The position numbers and the translations under genes are program-made. Below are positions 35,984-45,047 of a stretch of DNA of 64,000 nucleotides, piece by piece. Position 1 is the first letter of the stretch; each line of letters begins with the position of its first letter. Source of the stretch: Natrinema zhouii (lineage in GTDB: Archaea > Halobacteriota > Halobacteria > Halobacteriales > Natrialbaceae); assembly GCF_013456555.2 (NCBI RefSeq), contig NZ_CP084883.1, positions 372,001-436,000 of the forward strand, in the 5' to 3' direction. The notes beneath the pieces are model-generated. The model was given only the letters and a program-made list of their open reading frames with translations, searched no databases and was not told where the DNA came from.

Positions 35984-38900
35984 TCAGGATACCGTGATGA
36001 CCACTTCGTGGACTGTTGAGTGACCAGTGTTGTCGGTAGCGGTTAGTGTGACAGTATATTCCCCGGGTTCGTCGTAGCGGTGGTCCGTCCACCATCCCGT
36101 CGCAGTCGCGCCATCGCCCAAACCCCACTCTAGGGAGTCGATCCAGCGGTCGCCACCCGAAGTGTCCTGAACGTTGAACCCGACCCGCTCACCCGTTGAG
36201 ACATCGGTCGCACTCGGTTTTGCACGCGCGATCGGTTCCGCGAGGTCACCGACTGTGACGGTTACCTCATGGGTCGTTGTCTTTCCGTCGTTGGCGGTGG
36301 CAATCAGCGAGACCGTATATTCACCTGCTTCGTCGTAGCGGTGGTCCGTCCACCATCCCGTCGCGGTCGTGCCGTCACCTAGATCCCATTCTAAGGAGTC
36401 GATCCAGCGATCGGTGTCCGTTACGTCCTTCGCGTCAAACTCCAGGCGTTCGCCGATGGTCGCCTCGGTCGTACTCGCGTCGACTTCCGCGAAAAGGAGC
36501 TTCCAGGTACGACGTAGCGGGACGTAGACTTCGTCACCTTCCTCGATATTGTAGTGGTAGCCGCCGTCTGCAAGTTGATCAGGATCGATGAATCGACGAA
36601 TGAACGTCTGGTCGCCAACGTCAACCGTGACTTGCTCTCGGGCGTTGGAGTTGTCGACGGCGTTGATCAGATATGCACCGCTCTGTGCATAGGTCTCGGT
36701 AGAATTGATCCCGGGGAGTTTGCTGTCCTTATTATCAATGTAGAGGTAGTTCGAAGCGCTACCGTCGAAGCGCTTTCGCTCGCTTTCGCTGTTGTTGAGC
36801 GCAAGCGTGAGTTCGTTGTCCATGCTCATCTCTTTGGTGAAGCCCTCAACGGTACCGGTGAACCGACCCACCGATTCGTCAATGAGCGTTTCGCCGTTCG
36901 CGACGAGATACGTCCCGTCTTGGAGATACGTACGCACAGTCTCACCATCGCGCTCCGAGTAGACCGCGAAGGCACCGGTAAAGGAAAAAGTGTCACCGAC
37001 GTCGTGTGTGACGTCGTGTCCGGCACCCCGAGCGACGAAGTCCGTCCTTCCGTTCGTCAGAACGACCTTCACCGCGCGTGCGTCTGAGACGTCCGAGTCG
37101 TCGCTCGTCACGGGAACAGACTCGATTGACTCGACGAAGCGGCCTTCAACATAGGGTTCGAGAACCGACGTGAACGTCGACTGGATATCTGAACCCGTCC
37201 GACGAGCCAGCAGGTACGTCAACTCGTCGGGGTTCTCCGGTCGGTCCGGTGGTTCGCCCGTAGCGAGGGCCGCTTCGTCCAACCCGTTGTTGAGCATGGT
37301 CAAGCGAAGGTGGATATCTGCGTCATCGTTGCGCCGGTCGCGGTAGTCCTCGATATCCCAGTCCACGCTGTAGGGAGCCGACGGCTCTTCGTCACGGGAG
37401 ACATCCCGAAGGTAGTTGAAGCCACTTCCCACGGACTCATTGTAGGATTGAGAAGCGAAGGGGACGTCAGGACCGGCATAGGTTCCGCTCCCCTGGTCGA
37501 CCAAGTCAAGGCCGGTGGTGGTGACGCCGGTGGACATCGCTCCATGGAAGCTAAAGAGGTGGTCGTCGCCGCCATCGACGTCGAAGAAGTCGACACCGTA
37601 GGAGTTTGACTCGTCGACGCGGATCATCGCTGTTGTCCGGCGATACTCGTCGACATCCTCATAGGCATCTGTCGAGTTCGCGTCGAACAGTTTGACCTGC
37701 TCGTCGTCGTCGAAATGTTTGGTCCTGGCGACAAGTTGGGGTTCTTGGAACTGGCGATTGACCATCACGGTGTTATGGCTGATAGTCTCAGCTGACCAGT
37801 TCTGGGCCTTTGACGTCCCGAGATCTTCCGGATAGCCCAGATCCGGAGCCAAATCGAGTTCGTGGGCCATGATGCCGAGATTTAGAGTGTCGGTATGGGC
37901 GTGAGAGGTTCCCGGCCCGTGGGCGTTCTTCCCGAAGTAATGCCAGATGGCTCGTTTCCGGTTCCCGCGTTCCTGTGCGCGGTCTCTGGTCTCCCTATCC
38001 GTCTCATCTAAGACATCTAGGTAATAGAGTGCCATCAGATAATCGTCGGAGTCCTCGTTCTTGCCGTCATTGGCGAAGGTGATCATGTGGACACCCTCCG
38101 ACAGATCGATTTCGACCGAGGTGGTGAAGCGGGACCCACCGTAGAAATCGATGGTCCTGATAGATTCGCCGTCGATCAGGAGTTCGTAGATGCCATATGT
38201 TGAGGCTCTGAGCGCCTCCATCTCAAGGAGGTAAGACCCATCCTCATCGACCTCGAACTCGAAGGCCCACTCCTCGCCTGGCGAGTTCGCCTGAAACTGG
38301 ATTGCCTCCGGGAAGTCCTTGGTCGCCACGGAGCTACTGGCCAAGAGGTCCTTGAACGCGTAGGTTTCTCCGAAGGGAACATTCGTGTAGTTCTCGCCGT
38401 CGCGCAACGCAGAGAACCCATAGGCTGGTAACAACGTACTGTCTAAGTCGATGACCCCCTCACTCTCGATGACACTCTCGACCGACGCTGGGAGAGCCTC
38501 TGGGTCCGCCGAGAAAACGTCACCCCGCATGCCAGCTGTCGAGTACCCATTCAAAAAGAAGTACGTTTGGGCGAACAGTGAGTCTCCGTAGGCATCGAAG
38601 GCACCCCTGATCGATGAGGGATTCAGATTATACCCCGTATAGTTGGTCTCGTCATCGCCGATGTCTGGCGTCAACCCGTCGAGCATGACGAGTTCAATGT
38701 TCTGCTTCGAAAATGTGTACAACTTAGGGTAGTTCCAGAGATCGGCACCTTCGTAGGCATCGTACCCGTCTAAGATGTTTGCGAGACTGGTAAACGTGCT
38801 CTGGCCGAGCGAGTTGTAGTTGGGCCCTGCCTCTTCCCGGTAACCGTCTCGGTCGACGAGTCTAACCAAATAAGGAATGACGTCCCCGCCGGTCGTCGTC

Positions 38901-40141
38901 CAGTCGCTCCAGGGATTGCCGTCGTCACCAGTGTACTCGATATCGCCTGGCTGAAAGAGGAATTCGAGGGTCTGTGCCGTGTACCCGTTCGGTTCGTCGA
39001 GGATCCGTGCTGAGAGCGCTAACACATCACGTGCACCGCTTCCGACAACGAGGTGGGTGTCTTTCGTCGCTGGCAGTATGTTTCGAAATAGGCCATCTTC
39101 GATGTTCTTTCTGACGTACCCTGTCGTGTCCTTGCGTCCCAACTCCGGATACTCCTCGGTCTTGGCATTGAGGAAGTCGATCAACTGCTGATCCTCCTGG
39201 CCCGGATAGTAGGCGTCGTAGGCCATGAGGAAGTCCGGTATGATCTGGTCTTCCCAGAGAGAGCCGATGATTTTGCCTGTCCCCCGTCCGCCGTGAATGT
39301 TGTGATATTCGGGTGTGGGATAGGCGGCGATATACATCTCGGGGTAGACATCTGCAATTCGATCCAGCAACACCGTACCGGCGCGTGCGTACTTGACATC
39401 TCCGGTAAAGAGGTAGGCGTCTGAGAACGACTGGATCATCGTGTGGATGTCTCCCCGCCAGCGGAACCAGTGGTTGTAGAAGGCGACGAAGTGGAGGGTT
39501 TCGCCCGCTTCGCCTATTTCACCGTCCTCGTCGACCCAACCTGTACCATCATCGACTCCCCAGTCATCAGGCTTGTCGGGATACTCTTCGTTGACCAAGT
39601 ACTGGTCGTCGGCCAACTCGGGGTCGAATTCGCCGCTCTCGTCGCGACCGCTCTCGCGGTAAGCCGCGAAGTCGTTGGTCGGAACGATGTACTCATTGTT
39701 CGTTTCCATCTTCCAAGGACGGTCGGTGCCGGACGACGATGTTCCGCCCATAAGGTTCCGAACACGCTGGGTACCCGCCTCACGTGGGATGTTCTGGCCA
39801 CCGACCATGCGCCAGAGGTCGTCTATGGTGTACTGATCTAAGTACTGATCCGCTGCTTGAACAGCTTGGTCGCGTCGCTGTTTTGCCCAGTCGTAGCTAT
39901 CGATGTTTTGCTGGGCGTTTTTGCGGTCTTCTTCAGTCCACCAAGTCAGTCTCGTCTTCGCGTTTGGACCGTCCGAACTTGCAGCGGCACTATTTCCAGT
40001 TCCGAAAGCGAGCGCCGCTCCGACGCCTGTCGCTTTCAAGAAGTCCCGGCGCTCCACGACAGGAAGTGAGAGTGGAACGGTCCGTTCGTCATTTATGGCC
40101 CATTCTCCTAGCTGAGAACTGTTGTCTTCTCTATTGACCAT
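35984..40141 (-). CDS. Giant secreted heparinase II/III-like lyase with two C-terminal PKD domains
   Basis: The 1385-residue protein has a Tat signal (ERRDFLKATG, about 31-58) and then the same order of parts as the protein at 15825. These are a helical toroid-like region, a carbohydrate-binding-like beta-sandwich insert (about 620-720), a heparinase-like region with HAHTDTLNLG near 750 and SHNTVMV near 795, and a long beta part. It adds two PKD repeats (about 1210-1295 and 1300-1385) with WDLGDG and YDEAGEYTV hallmarks. PKD domains mediate carbohydrate or protein contact on the outside. Its G+C looks lower than its neighbours by eye. A palindrome lies just upstream of the start (40145-40167). 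Confidence 0.85.
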   Translation of the reverse strand: MVNREDNSSQLGEWAINDERTVPLSLPVVERRDFLKATGVGAALAFGTGNSAAASSDGPNAKTRLTWWTEEDRKNAQQNIDSYDWAKQRRDQAVQAADQYLDQYTIDDLWRMVGGQNIPREAGTQRVRNLMGGTSSSGTDRPWKMETNNEYIVPTNDFAAYRESGRDESGEFDPELADDQYLVNEEYPDKPDDWGVDDGTGWVDEDGEIGEAGETLHFVAFYNHWFRWRGDIHTMIQSFSDAYLFTGDVKYARAGTVLLDRIADVYPEMYIAAYPTPEYHNIHGGRGTGKIIGSLWEDQIIPDFLMAYDAYYPGQEDQQLIDFLNAKTEEYPELGRKDTTGYVRKNIEDGLFRNILPATKDTHLVVGSGARDVLALSARILDEPNGYTAQTLEFLFQPGDIEYTGDDGNPWSDWTTTGGDVIPYLVRLVDRDGYREEAGPNYNSLGQSTFTSLANILDGYDAYEGADLWNYPKLYTFSKQNIELVMLDGLTPDIGDDETNYTGYNLNPSSIRGAFDAYGDSLFAQTYFFLNGYSTAGMRGDVFSADPEALPASVESVIESEGVIDLDSTLLPAYGFSALRDGENYTNVPFGETYAFKDLLASSSVATKDFPEAIQFQANSPGEEWAFEFEVDEDGSYLLEMEALRASTYGIYELLIDGESIRTIDFYGGSRFTTSVEIDLSEGVHMITFANDGKNEDSDDYLMALYYLDVLDETDRETRDRAQERGNRKRAIWHYFGKNAHGPGTSHAHTDTLNLGIMAHELDLAPDLGYPEDLGTSKAQNWSAETISHNTVMVNRQFQEPQLVARTKHFDDDEQVKLFDANSTDAYEDVDEYRRTTAMIRVDESNSYGVDFFDVDGGDDHLFSFHGAMSTGVTTTGLDLVDQGSGTYAGPDVPFASQSYNESVGSGFNYLRDVSRDEEPSAPYSVDWDIEDYRDRRNDDADIHLRLTMLNNGLDEAALATGEPPDRPENPDELTYLLARRTGSDIQSTFTSVLEPYVEGRFVESIESVPVTSDDSDVSDARAVKVVLTNGRTDFVARGAGHDVTHDVGDTFSFTGAFAVYSERDGETVRTYLQDGTYLVANGETLIDESVGRFTGTVEGFTKEMSMDNELTLALNNSESERKRFDGSASNYLYIDNKDSKLPGINSTETYAQSGAYLINAVDNSNAREQVTVDVGDQTFIRRFIDPDQLADGGYHYNIEEGDEVYVPLRRTWKLLFAEVDASTTEATIGERLEFDAKDVTDTDRWIDSLEWDLGDGTTATGWWTDHRYDEAGEYTVSLIATANDGKTTTHEVTVTVGDLAEPIARAKPSATDVSTGERVGFNVQDTSGGDRWIDSLEWGLGDGATATGWWTDHRYDEPGEYTVTLTATDNTGHSTVHEVVITVS
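36071..36412 (-). repeat. Near-identical tandem PKD repeats inside the lyase gene
   Basis: Segments from 36071 and from 36332, 261 bases (87 codons) apart, share long runs of identity around GGTGGTCCGTCCACCATCCC. They encode the core of the two PKD domains. The similarity at DNA level points to recent duplication or gene conversion of the domain. Confidence 0.75.
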
Positions 40142-40660
40142 TACATGGTGTTGTTAACAATCACCATAATAAACCTTGCCCTGGTACCAGGAACCATCGT
40201 CGGTGATGGAGACAGAAGCGGTGATCCCGCTGTACTGGCCAGTGAGCAAGTAGAGTGGCTAGTTTACCGAAATAAGAACAGCTCCCGAGTCTTCAAAAGG
40301 TAGAAATGAGAATGTAGAGTAAGCAGACATCATGGGTTGCCCGAGCCAGAAACCGACGAACGAGTGAGATACCGATAGCTATGACGAGGGACACTCCTTC
40401 GTCTTTGAGTACGGTGAAGGCGTCGTGAATCTTCTGGAGCCAGTGCAGGGAGAGCGGATACTTGACTAGGCCTGACTGGCCACCTCACAGATCGAATTGC
40501 CGAGTCAGGAGCGGATACTGTCGGTCTTAACACCTCCAAAGAGATGGGACTCACAGGCTCAGGGCTATCGCGCCGAGTCGTCGGTACTCCATGTATTCGT
40601 CCTATCGTTTCATCGGTAAAGGGAAAGGGGATACAGCAGAACCCTCGCACGTGACGATTA
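40142..40660. promoter_or_regulatory. Intergenic region with the promoter of the PKD-lyase gene
   Basis: This 519-base spacer holds the promoter of the minus-strand lyase gene at its left end (TATA-like TTTATTA, minus strand, 40167-40173, 26-32 bases before the ATG). It also has a ten-base palindrome CTGGTACCAG at 40181-40190. I see no coding sequence in the rest. Confidence 0.5.
40145..40167. promoter_or_regulatory. Palindrome with ATGGTG/CACCAT arms, candidate operator of the PKD-lyase gene
   Basis: ATGGTG (40145-40150) and CACCAT (40162-40167) flank a perfect ten-base palindrome centred on GTTAAC. The element sits between the TATA box and the ATG of the gene. It resembles the element at 22464-22489 in arms and placement. 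A bound repressor would block transcription. Confidence 0.5.
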
Positions 40661-42658
40661 CTACCGGAACCGGTTCGGATCGATCCCGTCCCACACGACG
40701 TCACGATCGGCAAGTGCAGGGAGCAACTGCGGAACGTCACAGACACCGACGAGACCGTGAACCCGTAACCTGAAATCGATCTCGAACTCGCGGTTCGTGG
40801 CGACCTCGTGGAACGAATACGGAAGTTCCTCGAGGCGGATCGAGCGAAACTGCGGTTCCGCTGCGGCAGCGTACAGTGCGTGGAGCGCGCCGGCGCCGAT
40901 TCCCTCGAGCGCGAACGCGTCGGCGTCCTCGACGCGGTGTGAGAGATACTCGCGTGCGCGGAGAACGTCGTATACCCGCATCCCGAACAGCGAGGTGCCG
41001 AGCATGAGCGCGTCGCTGCCGAGTTTGTACTCCGTGCCGTGGTAGTCGAAGTACGTTCCGCCGTTGGCCAGCGGTGTGTTCACGTCCCGTGCCTGAACGG
41101 CGCCGACGCCGCGGGGATCGAATGCCATCGCCGCACCGCGCTCACGGGCGAGCGCTGCGATCCGATCTTTGCACTCGTCGAAGTCGTCGGTCCCGTGATC
41201 CGGCAACACGACCGTTGGAAGAGACCGCTTCGGTCGCTCGAGCGATCGAGCGAGGATCCCGGCGACGACGATATCGGGTTCGCTATAGAAGAACACCTTC
41301 TCCCAGCGAACACCCGCCGCCTCGTCGATGTCCGTCTCGATTCGACGTGGGTGGAGTTCCTGACGGGGTTTCGAAAGAGAAAGTTCATCGATCACCGTCT
41401 CGCGAATCGAGTTCGCGTACGCTTCCGTGTCCTCGACCGAAGGTACACGTCCCGCGGCGTCGTATCGATCCTGAACATACGCTCGGTTGCGGTCGACGAC
41501 GTGCGTTTCGTCGGGGTACTCGCCGTGGACCTGTCCAGCGTCGGTACACAGGAGGTCGGCCTCGTCTTCGACGGGCGGGTCGCCGGTCTCGAACGTCGGA
41601 TCGACGCCGCGGAGGTGCTCCCGGAACCAGTTGACCATTGCTTCTCGGAGCGGCGGCGTCAGCCCGTGTGTCCGCTCGGCTACCTCGAGATCGACGTTCT
41701 CGGACCGGTCGTACAGTTCGTAGACGGATCGCGCCCGTTCGACGCTCTTTCGACTCCCCTCGATACAGAGGAAGTCCGACTGAGCTGAGCCGACGAGTAC
41801 GGGTTTCGGCGCGAACGACGAGACGAAGTCGTCGTAGTTGAGTCCGCGCTCGATCGCGCGGTAGACAATCTGTTCGCCGTCCTGGGCCTGTCCGGTCTTC
41901 ATGTACTCCTCACGGGAGGTGACGAAGCAGCACGGCACCGCCGCGTCGAGTCGATCGTCGACCAGCATCAAGAACCCGGTCTGCATGCCGCCCCCTGAGT
42001 TCCCAGTGGCGCCGAGACGCGAGTCGTCGACGTCGGATCGTCCCTCCAAGTAGTCGAGCGCGCGGATCATGTCCCAGACGAAATACCGTGCCAGATTCGT
42101 CCCCGCGACCGCGCACTGCTGACCGAGGTAGGTGTGCTCGATGACGCTCAAGCGATCGACGTCGCCCGTTTCGGGGTCGTAACTCTGGATCCGCTCACCT
42201 TGGCCGATCGGATCGATCGAGAGCGCGACGAACCCGTTTCGAGCGAGTTCGATGCAGGCCCGCTGGTATCCCGCCGCAGCCTTCCCGTTAGCAGTATGTC
42301 CACACAGGAAGAGGACGGCCGGAAACGGACCCTCACCCGCCGGTTGGTAGAGGTTTCCCGTCACGTGGAACTCCGGCAGACTCTCGAAGACGACCTTCTC
42401 TATCGAGTACCCGTCGCGCTCGAGCGTTCCGGTCGTCCGCGCGTTCAGCGGCGTCCGGTCGTCCGGCAGCCCGCCGAGCCCGTCGAGGAACGCCTCGCGC
42501 ACGTTCTCGACGTGGCGTTCGTGACCGCCGACCGTCCGGATCGTCTCTTTGTGTGCTCGCTCCGCATCGAAGTGGTCGGTCGCCCGTTTCCGGAGGTAGC
42601 GCGGCAACTGGTTCTCGACATCGTAGAACCCATCGAGGTTCTCATCGAACGCGTCCAT
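40661..42658 (-). CDS. Two-domain alpha/beta hydrolase, acetyl-xylan-esterase-like
   Basis: The 665-residue protein has an N-terminal alpha/beta hydrolase domain (about 65-360). Nucleophile Ser221 is in GNSGGG, an acid is near LVGSAQSDF, and a histidine is in AERTHGLTPP. The oxyanion region is near LFLCGHTANG. The C-terminal half (about 430-665) looks like a second hydrolase fold whose nucleophile elbow reads GIGAG without serine, so it is probably inactive. There is no signal peptide. Relatives remove acetyl or other ester groups from sugars. It precedes the PKD-lyase gene on the same strand after a 519-base gap and could deacetylate the glycan. Peptidase activity is a weaker alternative. 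Confidence 0.72.
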   Translation of the reverse strand: MDAFDENLDGFYDVENQLPRYLRKRATDHFDAERAHKETIRTVGGHERHVENVREAFLDGLGGLPDDRTPLNARTTGTLERDGYSIEKVVFESLPEFHVTGNLYQPAGEGPFPAVLFLCGHTANGKAAAGYQRACIELARNGFVALSIDPIGQGERIQSYDPETGDVDRLSVIEHTYLGQQCAVAGTNLARYFVWDMIRALDYLEGRSDVDDSRLGATGNSGGGMQTGFLMLVDDRLDAAVPCCFVTSREEYMKTGQAQDGEQIVYRAIERGLNYDDFVSSFAPKPVLVGSAQSDFLCIEGSRKSVERARSVYELYDRSENVDLEVAERTHGLTPPLREAMVNWFREHLRGVDPTFETGDPPVEDEADLLCTDAGQVHGEYPDETHVVDRNRAYVQDRYDAAGRVPSVEDTEAYANSIRETVIDELSLSKPRQELHPRRIETDIDEAAGVRWEKVFFYSEPDIVVAGILARSLERPKRSLPTVVLPDHGTDDFDECKDRIAALARERGAAMAFDPRGVGAVQARDVNTPLANGGTYFDYHGTEYKLGSDALMLGTSLFGMRVYDVLRAREYLSHRVEDADAFALEGIGAGALHALYAAAAEPQFRSIRLEELPYSFHEVATNREFEIDFRLRVHGLVGVCDVPQLLPALADRDVVWDGIDPNRFR

Positions 42659-42814
42659 AATTCCTATGTCAGCACCAACACTATCAACGTTTTGCCGTTC
42701 GCCACCATCGTCGGTCGTCCTGCGTGGGTTCTCGAGGCTCGCGATCCGACGCTCGTGGCGGCCACCGATCGATCGCTCGAGGCGTCAGGCCCCGACGGGG
42801 CGAGTCTTCTGATG

Positions 42815-43870
42815 TTATCGAGACTCCGGCGGCAGTTCCCCGGACTCGATCAGCGCTTCCAGTGGGTTATCCTCGAGTTCTAACGGCAGTTCCACGCGGC
42901 CGCGGCGGCGAGCTGACTCCCAGATACCGAAAACGATTTCGGTGGCTGCGAGCGCCGTCTCGCCGCTGCTGATTGGCTCTTCGCCGTTCGATAGCGCTCT
43001 CACGACGTCCGCCATCGCACTGTCCTGTGCGGGAGCGCCGCCGACACCGACCGTCCGCCACTCGCCCGTCTCGTCGGTTCGAATCCGGTACTCGTCGGCG
43101 AGTCGGTACTCGATCTCGCCGTCGGTTCCAACGAATCGATTCGTCTGCGCTCCGACCATGTCCATCGCCGCCCCGGTCGAACAGAGCGCATGAACCCCCG
43201 ATTCGTACGCCCACGTGCCGAGGCTCTGTGCTTCCACGTGCATGTTCGTGTACCAGACGTGTTCTTCCGGATAGTCGATCTGGCCCAGTACCCACTCGAC
43301 CGGTTCGTCGTCCAGTACATAGTTCGCGAGGTCGATATGGTGAAGGCCCGTCTGAAGCAGGTCTCGACGCCCGAATTCGATTCGTTCGAGGTCGCCGATA
43401 GCCCCATCGTCGATGACCGATTTTATCTCGGCGGCGGTATCGCGACAGCGGTTCTGTAGGTTGATCGTCAACTGGACGCCACAGTCATCGCACACATCGA
43501 CGAGACGCCGACTCGCCGCGAGCGTCGGTGCCATCGGCTTTTCGCAGTGAATCGCGTGCACGACATCGTGGCCGGCGCAGGTCTCGACCAGGTCGACGTG
43601 TGCGGACGGCGGCGTACAGATGCTGACGATGTCGGGCGCGGCAACGTCGAGCATCGTCTCGAGGTCCGTAAAGACATGATCGTTCGGAAGATCGAACGCG
43701 TCACCGAAGTCGGCGGCGCGTTCGGGATCGACGTCCGAACACGCGGTCAGCCGACACCCGTCGACGGCTTCATAACTCCGCGCATGGCGGTATCCCATGG
43801 AGTACCCCTCGTGACCCGATTTGTCAGGGTGTGGTCCCGTGCCGACGATTCCGACTGTACGATCACTCAT
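42815..43870 (-). CDS. Gfo/Idh/MocA family oxidoreductase
   Basis: The 351-residue protein has a Rossmann N-terminus (VGIVGTGPHPDK) and the family EKP motif (HCEKPMAPTLA, lysine of the active site). A C-terminal domain includes the HIDLANYVLD region typical for substrate binding. It probably oxidises a sugar or inositol with NAD(P). It starts 106 bases downstream of the end of another Gfo/Idh gene on the same strand. A TATA-like TATTAT and an ATGGTTGATT half-site lie 26-40 bases upstream of the start. Function beyond the family is unknown. Confidence 0.85.
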   Translation of the reverse strand: MSDRTVGIVGTGPHPDKSGHEGYSMGYRHARSYEAVDGCRLTACSDVDPERAADFGDAFDLPNDHVFTDLETMLDVAAPDIVSICTPPSAHVDLVETCAGHDVVHAIHCEKPMAPTLAASRRLVDVCDDCGVQLTINLQNRCRDTAAEIKSVIDDGAIGDLERIEFGRRDLLQTGLHHIDLANYVLDDEPVEWVLGQIDYPEEHVWYTNMHVEAQSLGTWAYESGVHALCSTGAAMDMVGAQTNRFVGTDGEIEYRLADEYRIRTDETGEWRTVGVGGAPAQDSAMADVVRALSNGEEPISSGETALAATEIVFGIWESARRRGRVELPLELEDNPLEALIESGELPPESR

Positions 43871-43895
43871 AGTGAGTTGCTGTGAAGTTGTCGTG

Positions 43896-43905
43896 AATCA
43901 ACCAT
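43896..43905 (-). promoter_or_regulatory. ATGGTTGATT half-site upstream of the Gfo/Idh gene
   Basis: On the minus strand ATGGTTGATT lies 26-35 bases before the ATG at 43870 and overlaps a TATA-like element. It resembles the left arm of the palindrome at 40145-40167 read on the same strand. No clean right arm follows, so this is a weak candidate. Confidence 0.3.
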
Positions 43906-43976
43906 AATACTGCCGGTGAACGGGGCAAACCCGAGCGTGGGGATCGTGCTCGATACGGCGGCGCGAGCGAGCAGAA

Positions 43977-45047
43977 CTAGCAGCGATTAGTACCGTTGAC
44001 GGTGACCCACTCGTCGGTTTCCGCCGATTCGTAGGCAGCATCGAGGACGTGAAGCACGTCGAGTGCATCCCCGAGCGTAACCGGCGCCTCGCCATCACTA
44101 CTGCAGGCGTCGAAGAACGCCTCGACGAACGCCTTCCCCCACGAGCCGCCGTATCCCGTTTCCGGCTCGTACTCGTGCGTGATCGTCCGATGGGGTGTAC
44201 TGGCCCAGTCACCGCTCGCGTCGTCGAGTTCGAGTGTCGTCTCGCCGTCGAACCCGAACTCCCGCCCCATCGGGTCCCAGCTACTCCGGCCATCGCTTCC
44301 GTAAATCTCGAGGTGTGTATCGTAGAGACCCTCGCCCAGGTAGTACCCGCACTGAAGCGTCCCGAGGGTACCGGCTGCAGTCTCCAGCTGGAGTGTCGCC
44401 GCGTCTTCGACCTCGACGCCGTCGGTCCCCGCGGTCGTACTGGCGTTAACGCGAGTAATGCGTTCGTCGAGGAGCCAGGCGAACAACTGGAGCCAGTGGA
44501 TGCCAAGCCACTGCAGAATGCCGCCGCGGCTCGCGTCCTCGTCGAAGAGGAAGTGGGACGTGTCCCGGAAGCGAAGCTGGGACGCGACGTACCGCGCGTC
44601 GAACGATCGAACGTCACCGAAGAATCCGTCGTCGATGAGCGTTCGAAGTTCGTCCGTAATCGGATGAAACTGCCACGGATAGGACACGCAGACGGTCGAA
44701 TCGGACCGATCGGCGCGCGATACTAGGGGTTCGAGTTCGGCGGCGGTACGAGCGGCCGGCTTCTCGGTATACACGTCGACCCCGGCATCGAGTGCTCGTT
44801 CGATGGCCGCGGGTGTTTCTCGGTTCGAGAGCGTCACGAACGCGGCGTCGAGCGGCTCCGACGACAACAATTCCTCGAGAGTTCCGTACACCGGCACGTC
44901 TCCGAGGGCGGATACCGACGCTGCGTCGAATTCCGGATTCGGCTCGCACGCGCTCGTCACCGTCGCCGATGCCGTCTCGAGCGTGCGCAAGTACGGCTCC
45001 GCGTGGTGGTGATCGAGCCCGACGTAGCCGATATTTCGATCCGTCAT
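43977..45047 (-). CDS. Gfo/Idh/MocA family oxidoreductase
   Basis: The 356-residue protein starts MTDRNIGYVGLDHHHAEP and has the active-site EKP motif (VYTEKPAARTA). The second domain includes GGILQWLGIHWLQLF, the histidine region of the family. The start at 45047 overlaps by four bases the stop of the luciferase-like gene (45044), so the pair is co-translated. A longer in-frame form from 45290 would add 81 arginine-rich residues that are the shadow of the upstream gene. The substrate is probably a sugar. Its partner suggests a shared redox pathway. Confidence 0.87.
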   Translation of the reverse strand: MTDRNIGYVGLDHHHAEPYLRTLETASATVTSACEPNPEFDAASVSALGDVPVYGTLEELLSSEPLDAAFVTLSNRETPAAIERALDAGVDVYTEKPAARTAAELEPLVSRADRSDSTVCVSYPWQFHPITDELRTLIDDGFFGDVRSFDARYVASQLRFRDTSHFLFDEDASRGGILQWLGIHWLQLFAWLLDERITRVNASTTAGTDGVEVEDAATLQLETAAGTLGTLQCGYYLGEGLYDTHLEIYGSDGRSSWDPMGREFGFDGETTLELDDASGDWASTPHRTITHEYEPETGYGGSWGKAFVEAFFDACSSDGEAPVTLGDALDVLHVLDAAYESAETDEWVTVNGTNRC

